Shown: positions 33,180-43,886 of the stretch, piece by piece
Layout of the letters: each line of letters begins with the position of its first letter
Numbering within the stretch: the stretch's first letter is position 1
Assembly (NCBI GenBank): GCA_018806915.1
Contig: JAGKQI010000091.1
Coordinates: 2,666,001 to 2,730,000, forward strand
Direction of reading: 5' to 3'
From: Phytophthora colocasiae
Taxonomy: Eukaryota > Oomycota > Peronosporomycetes > Peronosporales > Peronosporaceae
Length of the DNA stretch: 64,000 bases
Translations under genes and position numbers: made by a program
Notes under the pieces: model-generated
What the model saw: the letters and a program-made list of their open reading frames with translations, nothing else
The model's database searches: none
What the model was told of the DNA's origin: nothing

Positions 33180-33865
33180 TCATATGACCATTACGATCGT
33201 GCTCTGCACGATCGAGTTGCTGCGCTGGAGCAGACACAGAGCGCTGAGATAGCGGCTCGGTTCGTGTCCTCCGTGCTGAGGTCTGCAAGGCAGCTCAGAC
33301 TGCCTCGAACGTCTCGTCCGGTCTCGGGACGAGAGTGAACCATCTTGTCGACCGTGGCGACTGTCTCGAGAAGGCCTTCCAGGCCTCTCGTACTCAGTCG
33401 GACTGTGCTGCACGTACGGCTTCAATCGCCTGACGTAGAAGGTCGGGTGTAGCCTCATGCTGGACGGTATGTCCAGCCGGTACGCGTTACCATGCCGTTC
33501 AAGTACCTTGAACGGCCCAATGAATCTTGGAGCAAGCTTACTTGCTCCAAAGTCAGACAGAGCATGTTTAGGCAGGTTTTGTGTAGCTAACAAAACTAAT
33601 GAACCCACTTTGAATTCATTTATGTTGCCCCTACCAACATTATCAGCGTTCAGCTTCTGTCGATCAACAGAAGCTGCGATAGCATCCTGGACAAACCGTA
33701 TGACGGCTTGTCTTCGCTGGACAAAGTCTAGCGCACTCGAGCTGAATCCTTTCAGCTTGTCGCCTCAGCAGCAGGCCCTGCGTGCTAGCTATCATATCTC
33801 ATGTCTGTGCCCGGCACAGACATCGCGCTCTCGTTCCTGTTCGAACGAGACGTCGCACTGTTGAC
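33180..33865 (-). pseudogene. Gypsy integrase C-terminal remnant of element C
   Basis: The minus strand reads FKVGSLVLLATQNLPKHA, then LAPRFIGPFKVLERHGNAYR and LDIPSSMRLHPTFYVRRLK, the GPF/Y-type module at the end of Ty3/gypsy integrases. Upstream coding extends to about 33,865 and is then cut. No chromodomain is readable downstream. Confidence 0.7.
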
Positions 33866-33903
33866 TACAATAGGAGTTAGTTACGAGCCACCATTACTCT
33901 ACC

Positions 33904-34080
33904 GGTATCACAATGCGGTATGAGTTACGACATTGCCCGGAAAACCTTTTCCTCTCAAATACGGTATCACAATGCGGTATGAGTTACGACATTGCCCGGA
34001 AAACCTTTTACGACATTGCCCGGAAAACCTTTTCCGGGCAATGTCGTAACTCATACCGCATTGTGATACCGTATTTGAGA
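33904..34080. repeat. Perfect palindrome with 51-bp arms and an extra tandem arm
   Basis: Arm 33,953-34,003 is the exact reverse complement of 34,030-34,080 (26-bp spacer). A direct copy of most of the left arm precedes it at 33,904-33,952. The arms end in TCTCAAATACGG/CCGTATTTGAGA, linking them to the repeat blocks at 25,367 and 27,243. Probably the rearranged end of a TIR transposon. Confidence 0.9.
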
Positions 34081-34484
34081 TCTCATATTTCAGACCCCAG
34101 GTTTTCCAAAACCTGTTGATAATTTATGCATCTTCCCGCAAGCCAAACAGATGTCTCATACAAACATCTAGTGACTTGTTATGGCTTAGCCGCCTCAGGC
34201 GAGTACCGTTCGGAAAGAAGGGGTTAATAGAGAGGTTTCTGTGCGAGTAATTCCCGGTCCGTTCCTATTCCACAACCGGGACAGGGAAAGGAACAGGAAA
34301 ACACAAAACTAGGTTTCTGTTGCTGTCTAGTTCCCGTTCACTATCGTACAAAATTTACCAGGTGGCGTTCTGCAAGGACGCAGCGGCGACAAAGCGACCT
34401 ACAACAAGTTCGTCAAGCGGGTGCTGCCAAGCTTCAGAGCAGCGTTGATGTCTGGCGCTCCCCCTTCGGCTTCCAGAGCGTCTA

Positions 34485-35921
34485 CACCTTTTCAACTTCA
34501 AAATGGCGACAGGTAAAATCAATGTTGCAAAATGTAAAATCAAAATGGCACGCGCAAGAGAAGTTACCAACGCAAAACTTGATATTAACGTTATTCTCCT
34601 ACAGGCATATCTTTCATCTGAATTGCGCGTGCGTGAAATGTCGTCGTGTGCAGCGAACACTTACGGCATAAATCCGGCGTGATTGCTTCGTTTACAAGGA
34701 GATCTGCGGCAAGTTTTAGGTAGCTTTCTCGGTGCGCCTTGATAGTGAGGTGGGGAGGTACACGCAAAATAGCTTGACGATGCCTGGCGAGGAAACGTTT
34801 TACCATAGCTTTGAATGCGGAAAAGCAATTCTCGATCGGGTTCAGCATTGGGGAGTACGGACCGAGACGCAACAGTGTCGCCGTCGAGAACGGGGCTTCG
34901 TCGAAGACGTCTCCAATGTTGGCATGACACGGTGCGTTATCGCACACCAGCACAACGTTCTCCAGCGGTGTTGAAGCGCCGATGTACCTCAGCATGCGGC
35001 GAATGTAGTCGTTGCAGGCCTCTGACGTGAAGGAGCCAAAGCGCTTTTCCGAGTAAGCGAGCCCGTCTTCCGAAATACACGCTATCACGTGAATGTTTGA
35101 CCCCTTGCTGGCAGTGTTCTTGTCCACAGCACGCCTTCCTTTCTTGCTTCGTCCACGGCGGCGTGCACACCACAAATTAAAGTTAGTTTCATCCACATAA
35201 AATATCTTCTTACCTGCAGCTTTTAGAGCAATTAACTCGATGACATAATCTCTCCGCAAAATCTTGTTCTCGACAAGGTTGCGATAGTTGTTGTCACGAT
35301 GCGTCTGTTTAACAGTGTACATCTGGGCGTCAATGTGTGCCTTAACCGTCTGCCGCGTCACCTTCAGCGCGAAGCGCTCTTCAAGAGCATCAACCATCTC
35401 GTCAAGTGTAATGTAGCAGTTGTCATCAATGAGACCGAGTAGGTAGGCGACGTGCTCGTCATGAATCTTTCTGTGGCGCTTGCCTCCACGAGGTTTTCTT
35501 GGTGACATTTCCCAGTTGTCAGTGGCCTCAGCAGCATTGATCCAATGATATGCTGTACGTAGTTTGACATCGTTCTTGGCTGCGATATCGCGCCAGTCTT
35601 GGCCGTTGCGAGCAGCTCGAAGAACCCGGAGAATAGTTGCGTCGTCGTACATCATTGTTGTGAGGAATAGGTAGCTCAAAGAGAAAAGGAAAGTGAATGA
35701 ATAGCATTGTGGCAACGCTGCTGCAGCAATAGTGTCCATCAATTCCTTGGCCACCGGACAGCCAGCCAAAGTAAAAAGGCGGGAGCAATCTTCATCTCTA
35801 CGATTTCATTAACTGTATAACTAAATGCTATCAAAGTTATTAGGTATCAGCGTCATGCCATTTTGATTTTACATTTTGCAACATTGATTTTACCTGTCGC
35901 CATTTTGAAGTTGAAAAGGTG
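34485..35921 (-). mobile_element. Complete mariner/Tc1-like transposon with 66-bp TIRs
   Basis: 1,437 bp flanked by TA (34,483-34,484 and 35,922-35,923). The inverted repeats 34,485-34,550 and 35,856-35,921 are identical over 66 bp, starting CACCTTTTCAACTTC. Encodes one intact transposase. Perfect TIRs plus an intact ORF suggest recent activity. Confidence 0.9.
34591..35655 (-). CDS. Mariner/Tc1 (IS630-Tc1 superfamily) transposase
   Basis: 354 residues from ATG at 35,655 (MMYDDATILRVLRAARNG); a longer in-frame start at 35,769 is possible but adds a hydrophobic leader unlike the family. The N-terminal helix-turn-helix (WRDIAAKNDVKLRTAYHWI) is followed by a second basic motif (SPRKPRGGKRHRK). 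The catalytic triad is visible: FYVDETNFNLW, VLVCDNAPCHAN and LNPIENCFSAFK. A basic, nuclear-signal-like ARRRGRSKKGRRAV lies after the first Asp. It would cut at TA and bind the 66-bp TIRs. The frame is undamaged. Confidence 0.9.
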   Translation of the reverse strand: MMYDDATILRVLRAARNGQDWRDIAAKNDVKLRTAYHWINAAEATDNWEMSPRKPRGGKRHRKIHDEHVAYLLGLIDDNCYITLDEMVDALEERFALKVTRQTVKAHIDAQMYTVKQTHRDNNYRNLVENKILRRDYVIELIALKAAGKKIFYVDETNFNLWCARRRGRSKKGRRAVDKNTASKGSNIHVIACISEDGLAYSEKRFGSFTSEACNDYIRRMLRYIGASTPLENVVLVCDNAPCHANIGDVFDEAPFSTATLLRLGPYSPMLNPIENCFSAFKAMVKRFLARHRQAILRVPPHLTIKAHRESYLKLAADLLVNEAITPDLCRKCSLHTTTFHARAIQMKDMPVGE

Positions 35922-36391
35922 TATTTGTAGGCGCCTTTGCGTCCACGCTGTTGATAAGGGCGAGTTGGTGCGGACCACGCATGATGTAGGAACGCGACGA
36001 CTTCATACTGTGACCTGCGGCTGAGCACAAGCCAATGCTACTGCTGCTGCTGCTGCAGCGTTAGAGTAGGTCGATAGATCAAACACAACCAGAGTGATCA
36101 CCGGGCGCTCAACGTAGATGATCAGGTTCAAGTAGCGTAGCTTGTTCTTGCGGCTGAACCCTCTGTGTGTCACGATATACCACTAATAGCTCGACTTGGT
36201 TAACCATGGCGCTGTGCCATCGATTAGAAGTCACAGCACGGAAAAATCGATTTTGGCAATTCACTCAACCGGGAATACATTCCTGAGAATTTGTAATTCT
36301 CAGGACAAGTTGAGACTGAATTCCTAAATGCACGTTTTTCGCTCAATAATCTTGAACGGACCGGGAATACGCCACACAGAAACCTCTCTAA

Positions 36392-38516
36392 TGTGAAATC
36401 GCTAGCTCAAGAAATTTTCAGTGATCTCTTAGGAGGAATTTAAGTGAGGAGAGACTCCAGCAGGGGAAACATGAAGCACACGAGCTTCTTCGTGCTAAGG
36501 GGGTTATTGTAGCTACTTCTGGGCGGATTCCTCCTACGGATACAGTAATTGCACAAGTTCTAGGACTAAATCGACTCTGGAACGCTCGAAAACACAAATA
36601 TTCTCTGCTGTATTCCACTTGGCAAAAGGAATATACCAAACTCCAGTTAGTTCGTGACGAAATGGCACGACGGGAAGAGCTTCGTCAACTAGCAGAAGAA
36701 GAACGACTTCGTCTGGAAACCAGAAGGAAGGAAATGCTCGCGGAAGAACGATTCTGTCGGAAGTTTTATGTGGAAGAGATTGTTCTGTACATGCAAGAGA
36801 GAAAAGCAATGGCTAATGCTGAAATGGAAATGAAGGACTATCTTCGTCAAGTGGAATTGGAGGCCATGAAGACGAAATATTCGAAAATGGTTGAAGATCG
36901 GAACCGAGTGAACGATAAAGCTGCTCGTCGTCTTGAGATTAAACTTGGAAAGAATGAACAGCATCGACTACATCGTGAATGGAGGCAAATCAAGTTGGAA
37001 GATGAATTGTCCATGCAAATACGAGAGGAAGAACTAGCTCAAGCTCTAGCTGAAGCTTTAGAGCGACAATTTGACAAATATCTCGCCGATCAGATGGCTC
37101 AAGGCAAGATTTCAGCTGAACTTGAAGCTACTCGAGTAGCTGACAGACTACGGGAAGCTCAACAAGTTGCAGCTGAGAAACATCGAGCTTTCCAGATGAA
37201 AATGATCCAAGAGCAAATGATAGATACCGTAGGGCTTTTACGCTCTCTCAAGGGCTGAAGTTGAGTGGATGAGTGCCTTTGAGAGAGTGAAATTCTGGGA
37301 ATACCAAGTTCCTTTACTAGAGGAAAATCTACAATCGATGGCTCCTGAACTAAAACGAATTCAAGAAGAACGGGAACATGTTGTCAATGACGCTAAATCC
37401 AAACGAGAATACGCCGAGAAGTGCAAAAAGAGGATCGAAGAAGCGGATTCTTCACTTTCGAATGCTATCCAGGAGAAGGAAAAAGCGCTACTGAAGTACA
37501 AACGAGTGCACAAACGCAATGCAACGATTGATTCTGAAGTTTTACATGATCGAGTACAGCGGTTCCGGACGGTTTATCTGCGAGATCGCCTTCATACTCA
37601 ATACTTCGCGTTGTTAACGGATTCAATTATTCGACAAGCGTTGGTGGAGTGTAGTGAGCGTGAAATTATTCGACTTGAAGCTCGAATTAAACAATTGGAA
37701 CAAGAACGGATCTTCAAGAGTAAGGAAGTGAGTGTTCTACAGAGGAAACGACGCCGGACTCTACGTATGCGCCTACGACGTTCAGAATTGGGTAAAATGA
37801 TGTTTGGTAACTCCCAGAGACGTTTCTTGAAGGAAATGTTCCAGCGGTGGGTGAAGATTTGGAGCGAACGCACAAGAGTTCGAGCTTCTTTCAAGATGAA
37901 ACATGAACTTTTACTACAAAAGCAGAAATTGACAGTGACTACTAGTTCTCCACTTCTCAAGAAACAGAGTTTAGTTGCTGAATTGAAGGCAGTGGCGATC
38001 CCTACGAAGCTCTCTATCATGCACGATCACCAGCGACGAGTTCTCCAGTGTCGCTTGTGTCGGCAAAAGTACTCGGAAGAGCAGAATAACCATTATTCTT
38101 GTGTTTATCACCCGGGAACTTACGAATTTGCATGCGTTCGAACGTGCAAAACTCGAAGAAGTATCGCGTCTTCCGGTCCTGCAGCTGTGCCTGCTTCCTG
38201 TATGATGCACCGAGCCAAGCGTTGGTTATGTTGTGATGAGACGGATGAAGGTCGTTATGGAAGTTCTGGATGTGCTCGAAGATTTCATTTACCTACACGT
38301 AACAATCCGGAGCTTGAAGAGCTTGTGGAAATGAAAGGAGCGGAAGAACAAGCGCAATTGGATCAGATAAACCAACAGTTACTGGAATTACGCGAGAGGA
38401 ACGTCGTGGAGAAGTTGAAGTTCACTACCAAGTCCATCGTCTCGAAAATGGAACAACATCTAGCTAATCAACGAGCGACCGCAACCAAATTTCACACACT
38501 TGATCACAGGAGCTAA
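36392..38516 (+). pseudogene. Truncated 3' copy of the large coiled-coil gene
   Basis: Matches 11,677-13,812. It starts mid-exon at the right TIR of element G, so it has no promoter, no first nine exons and a 10-bp deletion near 36,435. The G-run break has three G here (37,231-37,233) against four in copy 1. Two long frames remain (36,662-37,258 and 37,269-38,516), and the CHORD-like module is intact. Without an upstream start it is probably not functional. Confidence 0.85.
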
Positions 38517-38623
38517 TGTTGTTTTCGTGTGATAAGTTTGTCATTAACAAATAATGGATAAAACAGAACCTTCGCTAGTGAATCGAAGTAACCCTCAGCT
38601 TCAAAGCTCATCTTGTACACGTC

Positions 38624-39110
38624 TTAGTGCCAATAGGTGATACAATACCAAACGCACGTCGTGATAGGACAGCTACAAGTACTGATCTGCAGACACTCAG
38701 GATCACGAAATGCAATCGATTGAAATAAATCGCTATGAAGTGCATCGTACAACACTTCCGAAGCTCGCCCGTGTCCATCCAAATCATCGACAAACTGTCT
38801 CTGTAGTCTTGTAGTTGGCTTCATTATAATCTCTCCACATGATATTGGCGGCTCTAAGTAGTCACGCTTTTGCTCGAATGAGCCGAATGCGTATTCCACG
38901 TGGCATGGAACTGTCGTGGCAAAAGCAATTTTGGGAACTTTTCCGGAGTTCTCATGCTTCACAGCAACCGATTCCAGCTCTGCCAGCATCTCTACAGTAC
39001 TACGTCTGTAATGATCACTATCAGTAGGTACCCTTCACTCGATTTAAAAAATCTGCCCAGTTTTCTTCTAAGCTGCTTGATGATTCTTCGTGGAGACTGT
39101 ATGTGGTCAT
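38624..39110 (-). CDS. Small two-exon gene, copy 2
   Basis: Exon 1 39,110-39,032 (MTTYSLHEESSSSLEENW), a 40-bp intron 39,031-38,992 (GTACCT...GTAG), exon 2 38,991-38,624. Phases fit and give 148 residues. Exon 2 reads EMLAELESVAVKHENSGK and later QRQFVDDLDGHGRASEVLYD, ending in a Cys-rich tail (CLQISTCSCPITTC). I do not recognise the family. It is convergent with the coiled-coil gene fragment and downstream of the effector on the same strand. The splice model is inferred. Confidence 0.5.
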
Positions 39111-39375
39111 ATTGAGCTTGGATCATTCTGGTGAGGGCTGGGCGCCATCGATATGGAAATAGCCCCTCGAAACATCCTCGAAATCATCTACTAGCTGATA
39201 ATGCACACACCAGGGAATGGTAGCACATCGTAGTTCCAAAATGACGAGGAAAAAAAAACTGCTGACGATTGATAGAATTTGACACATCATTTCGTGGCAC
39301 ATAACGCAGAGTGGCATTAAGTAGGGGTATCAAATCTAACAGTAGGGCCGTCAAAACTACTTGCACGTCAACAAT

Positions 39376-40047
39376 CTATAGACTGCTGCTCCAGGTGGGG
39401 TATTTTGACATCCAGTATTCCGTGTAATGTTTCAGGAGGATATAGTAGATATGCTCCTTGCCTCGTTGAATCATCGTCTTCAGCATCGTATCTGGGTTAA
39501 ACCCCATGCTCTCAATACGTAGGAAAAGAGCGTGGTTTTCTGCGTTAACTTTGTTGAGAATCGCAATGATCAGCGGCAGGCCCTTCGCCTTGACGTATGC
39601 GACCTCGTCCAGTTTTGATAACTCACTCAGCGGCACGCCGTTCGCCTTGAGGTATGCGACCTCGTCCAGTTTTGATAACTCACTCAGCGGCACGCCGTTC
39701 GCCTTGAGGTATGCGACCTCGTCCAGTTTTAAAACCTCACTTAGCGTCTTGCCCGCCCTTCCAGGAACAACCTTGAGGATCGCCACATCGTCCAGCTGAT
39801 TTAGCGACTTGCTCCTCGTCAATTGTGAAGAGGCTTTGGTTAAAAACTTCTCCGAAAGCGATTTAACGAGTTCAGGCGTGGCTCTCTCTTCTTCGGGATC
39901 TTGATGGACTCTCAAGAACCGATTATTGTTGTTGGTCCTCGACTGCACGCGACCCGCAACACCGTTCGGATCAGTGATGGCGGACGCTCCCTCGCAGCAA
40001 GCGAAGATGAAGGCAACTGCCACGAGCACGATAAATGTCAAGCGCAT
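39376..40047 (-). CDS. RxLR-dEER secreted effector, copy 2
   Basis: 223 residues, same layout as copy 1: signal peptide about 1-22, RFLR 43-46, EEER 52-55, three 19-residue repeats 102-158, helical C-terminus. It differs from copy 1 at residues 59 (Q to E), 90 (S to I), 170 (Q to E), 171 (I to N), 174 (H to L), 201 (D to Y), 203 (V to I) and 207 (R to H). All nine underlying base changes alter the protein; none is silent. An 885-bp transposon lies 40 bp upstream of its ATG, so its transcription may differ from copy 1. Confidence 0.9.
   Translation of the reverse strand: MRLTFIVLVAVAFIFACCEGASAITDPNGVAGRVQSRTNNNNRFLRVHQDPEEERATPELVKSLSEKFLTKASSQLTRSKSLNQLDDVAILKVVPGRAGKTLSEVLKLDEVAYLKANGVPLSELSKLDEVAYLKANGVPLSELSKLDEVAYVKAKGLPLIIAILNKVNAENHALFLRIESMGFNPDTMLKTMIQRGKEHIYYILLKHYTEYWMSKYPTWSSSL
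39574..39744 (-). repeat. Three 57-bp tandem repeats within effector copy 2
   Basis: Same three units as in copy 1 with no base differences inside the block. Confidence 0.9.
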
Positions 40048-40089
40048 TGGTATTCTTGAGAAGCGAAGTTGAAAACTTGAGTCTTGATA

Positions 40090-40974
40090 AGGTAAATCAT
40101 CAATTTAGGGCCATCAACCATTTTAAGGCCGTATTTTAACTGCCAATCACGTGAAGTTTTTCACAGAGCAAGTACTTTATTGGCTAAAACACACTAAATA
40201 CGAATACCTTCAAAAATTAAATTTGTAAATTTGGCGCGAGGTGTCATGGCTCCAGGCGATGACAGATCAGTCGCCTACATGGTTGGCGGCGAGCTTATTG
40301 AGGGCACATTATGGGAGCAGGGTTGTCGCGGGTTCAAGTCCCGTTAATTCTCCGCACTGATTTGGTAAGTAAAGCATCTATTCAACCTCACTGTGCCAGA
40401 CACTCGACTAACATTTTGTTGTTTAGAATACAGCTGAACAAGTGATATGCGCTACATGTACTCTTCTACACCTTTACCTGCAGTTGTAGTAACAGCTTTC
40501 TTAGACGACTTGGTTTTTTGCTGCCAGCCTCAGCAAGTTCCTGGAGCACTTCATGGGTAAACAGCCTCCCCCCAACTGCGACTCGTTTACGCTTTGTCGT
40601 CTTCTTCGGCAGGGGCTTCAATTGTTGGCCTGCCACTTGACCTCCGTAAGTTAATTTCCGTCGAAACTTGATCACAAGTAGAAATATAAAAGGTGAAGGT
40701 GGAATAACCCAAACCTCAAATGGTCACAAAAATGACACTCACTCAGCGCTTTCAATACTGAAAGCAAGACTAAATTCGGCCGTAAACTGATTAAGTCGAT
40801 TTTTTTCTTCTCCACGAGCATGTGCTTAATTTCATTGGTCTGCTACTACAAAAAATCGAGAAAAAATCTCTGGTTTGCGAAGTTTCAGAAACTGTCTCAC
40901 TTTTTGTCAGCGCATAAGTAGATGCCGAGTAATTCGAGCATCTTTTATCTCGGCCCATATTTGATTTTTTACCT
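40090..40974. mobile_element. 885-bp TA-flanked non-autonomous DNA transposon
   Basis: Terminal inverted repeats AGGTAAATCATCAA and AGGTAAAAAATCAA (23 bp imperfect; 40,090-40,112 and 40,952-40,974), TA on both sides, and the empty TA at the equivalent site in copy 1 (15,827-15,828). This is mariner/Tc1-type target choice. It contains a 69-codon minus-strand frame (40,466-40,675) with Lys/Arg-rich text that I do not recognise, and no transposase. It lies between the initiator and the ATG of effector copy 2. Confidence 0.85.
40331..40341 (+). promoter_or_regulatory. Pol III B-box-like sequence in the 885-bp element
   Basis: GGTTCAAGTCC, flanked by CGC and CGTT, resembles a tRNA T-arm/B box. 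The rest does not fold into an obvious tRNA, so this is at most a tRNA-derived relic. Confidence 0.3.
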
Positions 40975-40980
40975 TATGCT

Positions 40981-40993
40981 AGTTGCGAAGTGA
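40981..40993 (-). promoter_or_regulatory. Displaced initiator-like element of effector copy 2
   Basis: The TCACTTCGCAACT motif found near the ATG in copy 1 is here about 940 bp from the ATG because of the 885-bp insertion. Confidence 0.45.
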
Positions 40994-41229
40994 GCTGGCA
41001 AAACAGCGAAGACAAGCTGCGACGACATGCCGGTATCATCCTATATATCCGGAGACTCGGCACCGATCGACAGAATGCAGCGTCCATATAAAAAGGGCGC
41101 CTGTGATATAAAATTGTGTGCACATTTTGTTATCAACCAATCAAATTGCCCGATGCAGCGTTCAATCGCTAAAATAAAACTCCACCAGCCACTCGATAAA
41201 ACGGAGGTCTCCACCAGCCACTCGATAAA

Positions 41230-41554
41230 ATGGAGGAAGCGGACGAGGAGTCCTCGCAGCCCCCACCACCCGCGACAGTATTGCAGGAAGCAAAGGAGGT
41301 TGCCACACACAGGCCTCCTTGACGAGGTGTACGCGCCAGCCAAACAACGCCGCATGCACTACACAATACAAGAAAAACGACGTGTCCTTTTAAGCTATAG
41401 AGGGGCTAAGCCAACGCAAAGCTACGCAAGAGCAACAGCTACTGCTACGACGGCGAAAGGAGAGCGCTTGGCTACGATAAAGCGTGCCATTTCAGCCTGG
41501 GAATCCATTAAACCGAAAATACAGCTCTCTATCTTTTACCAAAATCGATATTAA
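41230..41554 (+). pseudogene. Transposase-like HTH fragment, copy 2
   Basis: Same as 16,081-16,405, with the same frame break. Ends about 80 bp before the LTR of D copy 2. Confidence 0.3.
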
Positions 41555-41635
41555 TTCGCTCTCACATAACCAGTCTACACGCGCCGAACAGACTTTGCAC
41601 CTGCGGGAAAGTGGTCGTTGCATTCTGTCGATCGG

Positions 41636-41831
41636 TGTATATCTTGACAGGGAAGCTTTCGGGGAGGGCGCGCTAAAGTAGAAGTGCCGCCCCCGCAGTT
41701 CAGACGGATGGAAGCTTCTAGAAGCTTCCACAGCCGTCCTACATCTGCATATATATTAATTACTATGCTAATACATTCACTAGTACTAACCGCCCATTGC
41801 AATAAAATAATAATATCACCCAATCAGATAC
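41636..41831 (-). repeat. 3' LTR of element D, copy 2
   Basis: 196 bp; same two substitutions relative to the 5' LTR as in copy 1. Confidence 0.85.
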
Positions 41832-42412
41832 TGAATAATACTTCTCCGATCCGACACCCGACCTGCAGGTGAGGTTCAAAATGCAAAGACGTGTTCAAAG
41901 TTCAATCTGCCGTGCATAGCCGTTAAGCCGCCTACTCTGTCAAGTTGACATCCTATCTACAGCATCATCACTATCCTTTGTTCATTACAAAATTCTGTTT
42001 TATCCAATAGAATCGGCAAAGCAAAGTTTACAGCTATTATAAATAATATTCAACCAATCGAAGAAGTGATTTGCGGAAAATGGTCAGTAAACAGTTGGAA
42101 TGAGTGTCCGTTCTGTGTTGGCTGCGTGGACTGTCGGATCGGACAAGTAGTTGCAGGCTATAGGCCAACTTTGAAAATGGTTCTGTTTGATTGGCCAAAG
42201 GCGAGGTGTCGGATCGGACAAGTTGTCGGATCGGAGAAGTATTATTCGGTACACTCACCCTCCTTCTGGCGTTTGGCGTCCATTCCCAGAAAAGACTTGA
42301 GTTGAGCCGGCGTCGCCTGGCTCGATCGAACAGGGTTCGCTTGACTCTGTATATCTTCGCCTGCGGGCCTGGCTGTACGGAAGTCGAGTAGGCTCTGGTA
42401 GAGAGAATCCCC

Positions 42413-43829
42413 ATGGCGACGCGCGCGCGCTCCTCGTCTTCTTCTTCTGCTGTGGCGTCGTCCACGCGGGCGACGTCCGATGAACACTCCACACTGATGG
42501 CCGGCCTCCGGGCAACGGCTGGGCTCCGGGTTACCAAGTCTCGGCTGGCTCGAGCAACGGCAGCTGCGTTACCTACACCTGCACCTGTACCTGCACATCT
42601 GCATCTGCACCTGCACCTGCACCTGCACCTGCACCTGCGTCGCCGGTCGTGCCGCTCGCTGGTTCGCCCGTGGTCTCCCCTGTGGTTTCTCCGGTTGTCT
42701 CGCCGGTTGCTTCTCCTGCTGCTTCGTTGGCTGCGTCTCCTGCAGCTTCCGTGTGTTCGGTGGCTTCGTCGGTCGATCGCTTGAGGGAACTTCAGTTCGA
42801 CGGTCTGATGGGCATCTCAGATTCCGGTGACGATGATCCGATGTCCCGACGGTTGCGTCCCCGACTGAGTCCACGTCTGGGCTTTTTGACGACGGTGACG
42901 ACGTCGAGGCTTCTGGAGGTTCTGCGGCAAAACGTCGTTGGTTGCGTCGTGGTGGCACGGTTCCACTGAAACATCCAGCGCTTCCGGCCGCCCCAATGGT
43001 GCATCCGTATACCAAGCAACGGAATCATTACGACCCGAAAGCGCCATGGGACTACAGCAAGAAGGTTAACATCAAAAGATTGCTGGACTGTCATGGGAAT
43101 CCACCCCACCGCTGTTATCTCGTTCAGTGGCAAGGCCGACCACTCCAGTTGAGTTGGGTGTGGCGTGAGGAACTCGTTGATGTTGTTCCAGATTCAGTGG
43201 ACCGGATTGACGCATGGAAGGCTTCTGGCTCAAGAGAACCCGTCATGAGCTATTTTGACAACCGTGATACTGCTTCCGACGATGACTGCTGTTTCATTGA
43301 TGCCATTCGAGCTGCCCTGAATCATCTTGGATGCCCCGACCTCGTGACACTGGAGATGTGGGAGGCTTTTGAGAAGACTCGTCCCTCCGATATCCAGTAT
43401 GGCGTAACGCGCGAGGACGTCACGGAGTTCTTCAAGTATCTTCAACGCAAAAGTGTTCCTCTCGACTGCGATGAGCTCCAGCGAAACTTGCTCGACGGTT
43501 CATACACCAAAGCTGCTCAGTTGGACAAGTTCGTCAGAGGCTTGGGATCTGGTACATACTTGGCGAGTGTTGGTGAAGATGACCTCGGCCACTGCTTCGT
43601 AGTAATTGTTGAAGGTCCGAATGATGACATCAAGATTCTTAGATGGTACGACGAAAAGAGGAACCCTCCTGTTGACGCTGGCTTACTCCGCAATTATTTG
43701 TGGGTAAATCGCGTTCGATGGTTGTGTCGGGTCATCCTGAAACCGGGATACGTCTGCCGTGGTAAGCGCAAGTCGAGATCGCAGAAGAAGAGGGAGAAGC
43801 GCGAAAGGTTGCAGTTGCAATCTTCGTAG
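42413..43829 (+). CDS. Antisense accessory gene of element D, copy 2 (chromodomain + cysteine-peptidase-like)
   Basis: From the T5 run (42,883-42,887) to the stop at 43,829 the frame is open; the first ATG in that frame is at 42,996 (MVHPYTKQRNHYDPKAPW). The chromodomain-like block (VNIKRLLDCHG, CYLVQWQGRPLQLSWVWREE, VDRIDAWK) is followed about 25 residues later by SDDDCCFIDAIRAALNHLG and, about 100 residues on, DDLGHCFVVIVEG: Asp/Cys and His positions like papain-fold or OTU proteases. A basic tail (KRKSRSQKKREKRERLQ) follows. The 5' part from ATG 42,413 is broken by a length change in the CCTGCA tract. The stop is 57 bp from the convergent pol stop. Function unknown; ubiquitin or SUMO cleavage at chromatin would be speculation. 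Confidence 0.65.
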
Positions 43830-43886
43830 GGGATGTAAACTTGGGAATACATGTAGGCGTTAAGCCCCCCTAGAGTATCTTGATCC

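Larger units (their letters stand above)
34228..36390. mobile_element. TIR element G containing a nested mariner
   Basis: Termini TAGAGAGGTTTCTGTG (34,228) and its reverse complement CACAGAAACCTCTCTA (to 36,390), with further similarity (ATTCCCGGTCCGTTC) just inside both ends. AAT flanks the AGAGAGG core on both sides, a possible 3-bp target duplication. Apart from the inserted mariner (34,485-35,921) it has about 730 bp and no gene, so it is non-autonomous. Its right end is exactly where duplication copy 2 begins. Confidence 0.65.

Noticed and set aside
39123..39317. Extra upstream exon of the small two-exon gene
   Set aside because: An in-frame TGA lies between it and the ATG at 39,110, with no suitable splice sites.
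40250..40360. Possible tRNA gene
   Set aside because: Only the T-arm-like B box is recognisable; the 5' half and acceptor stem do not pair.
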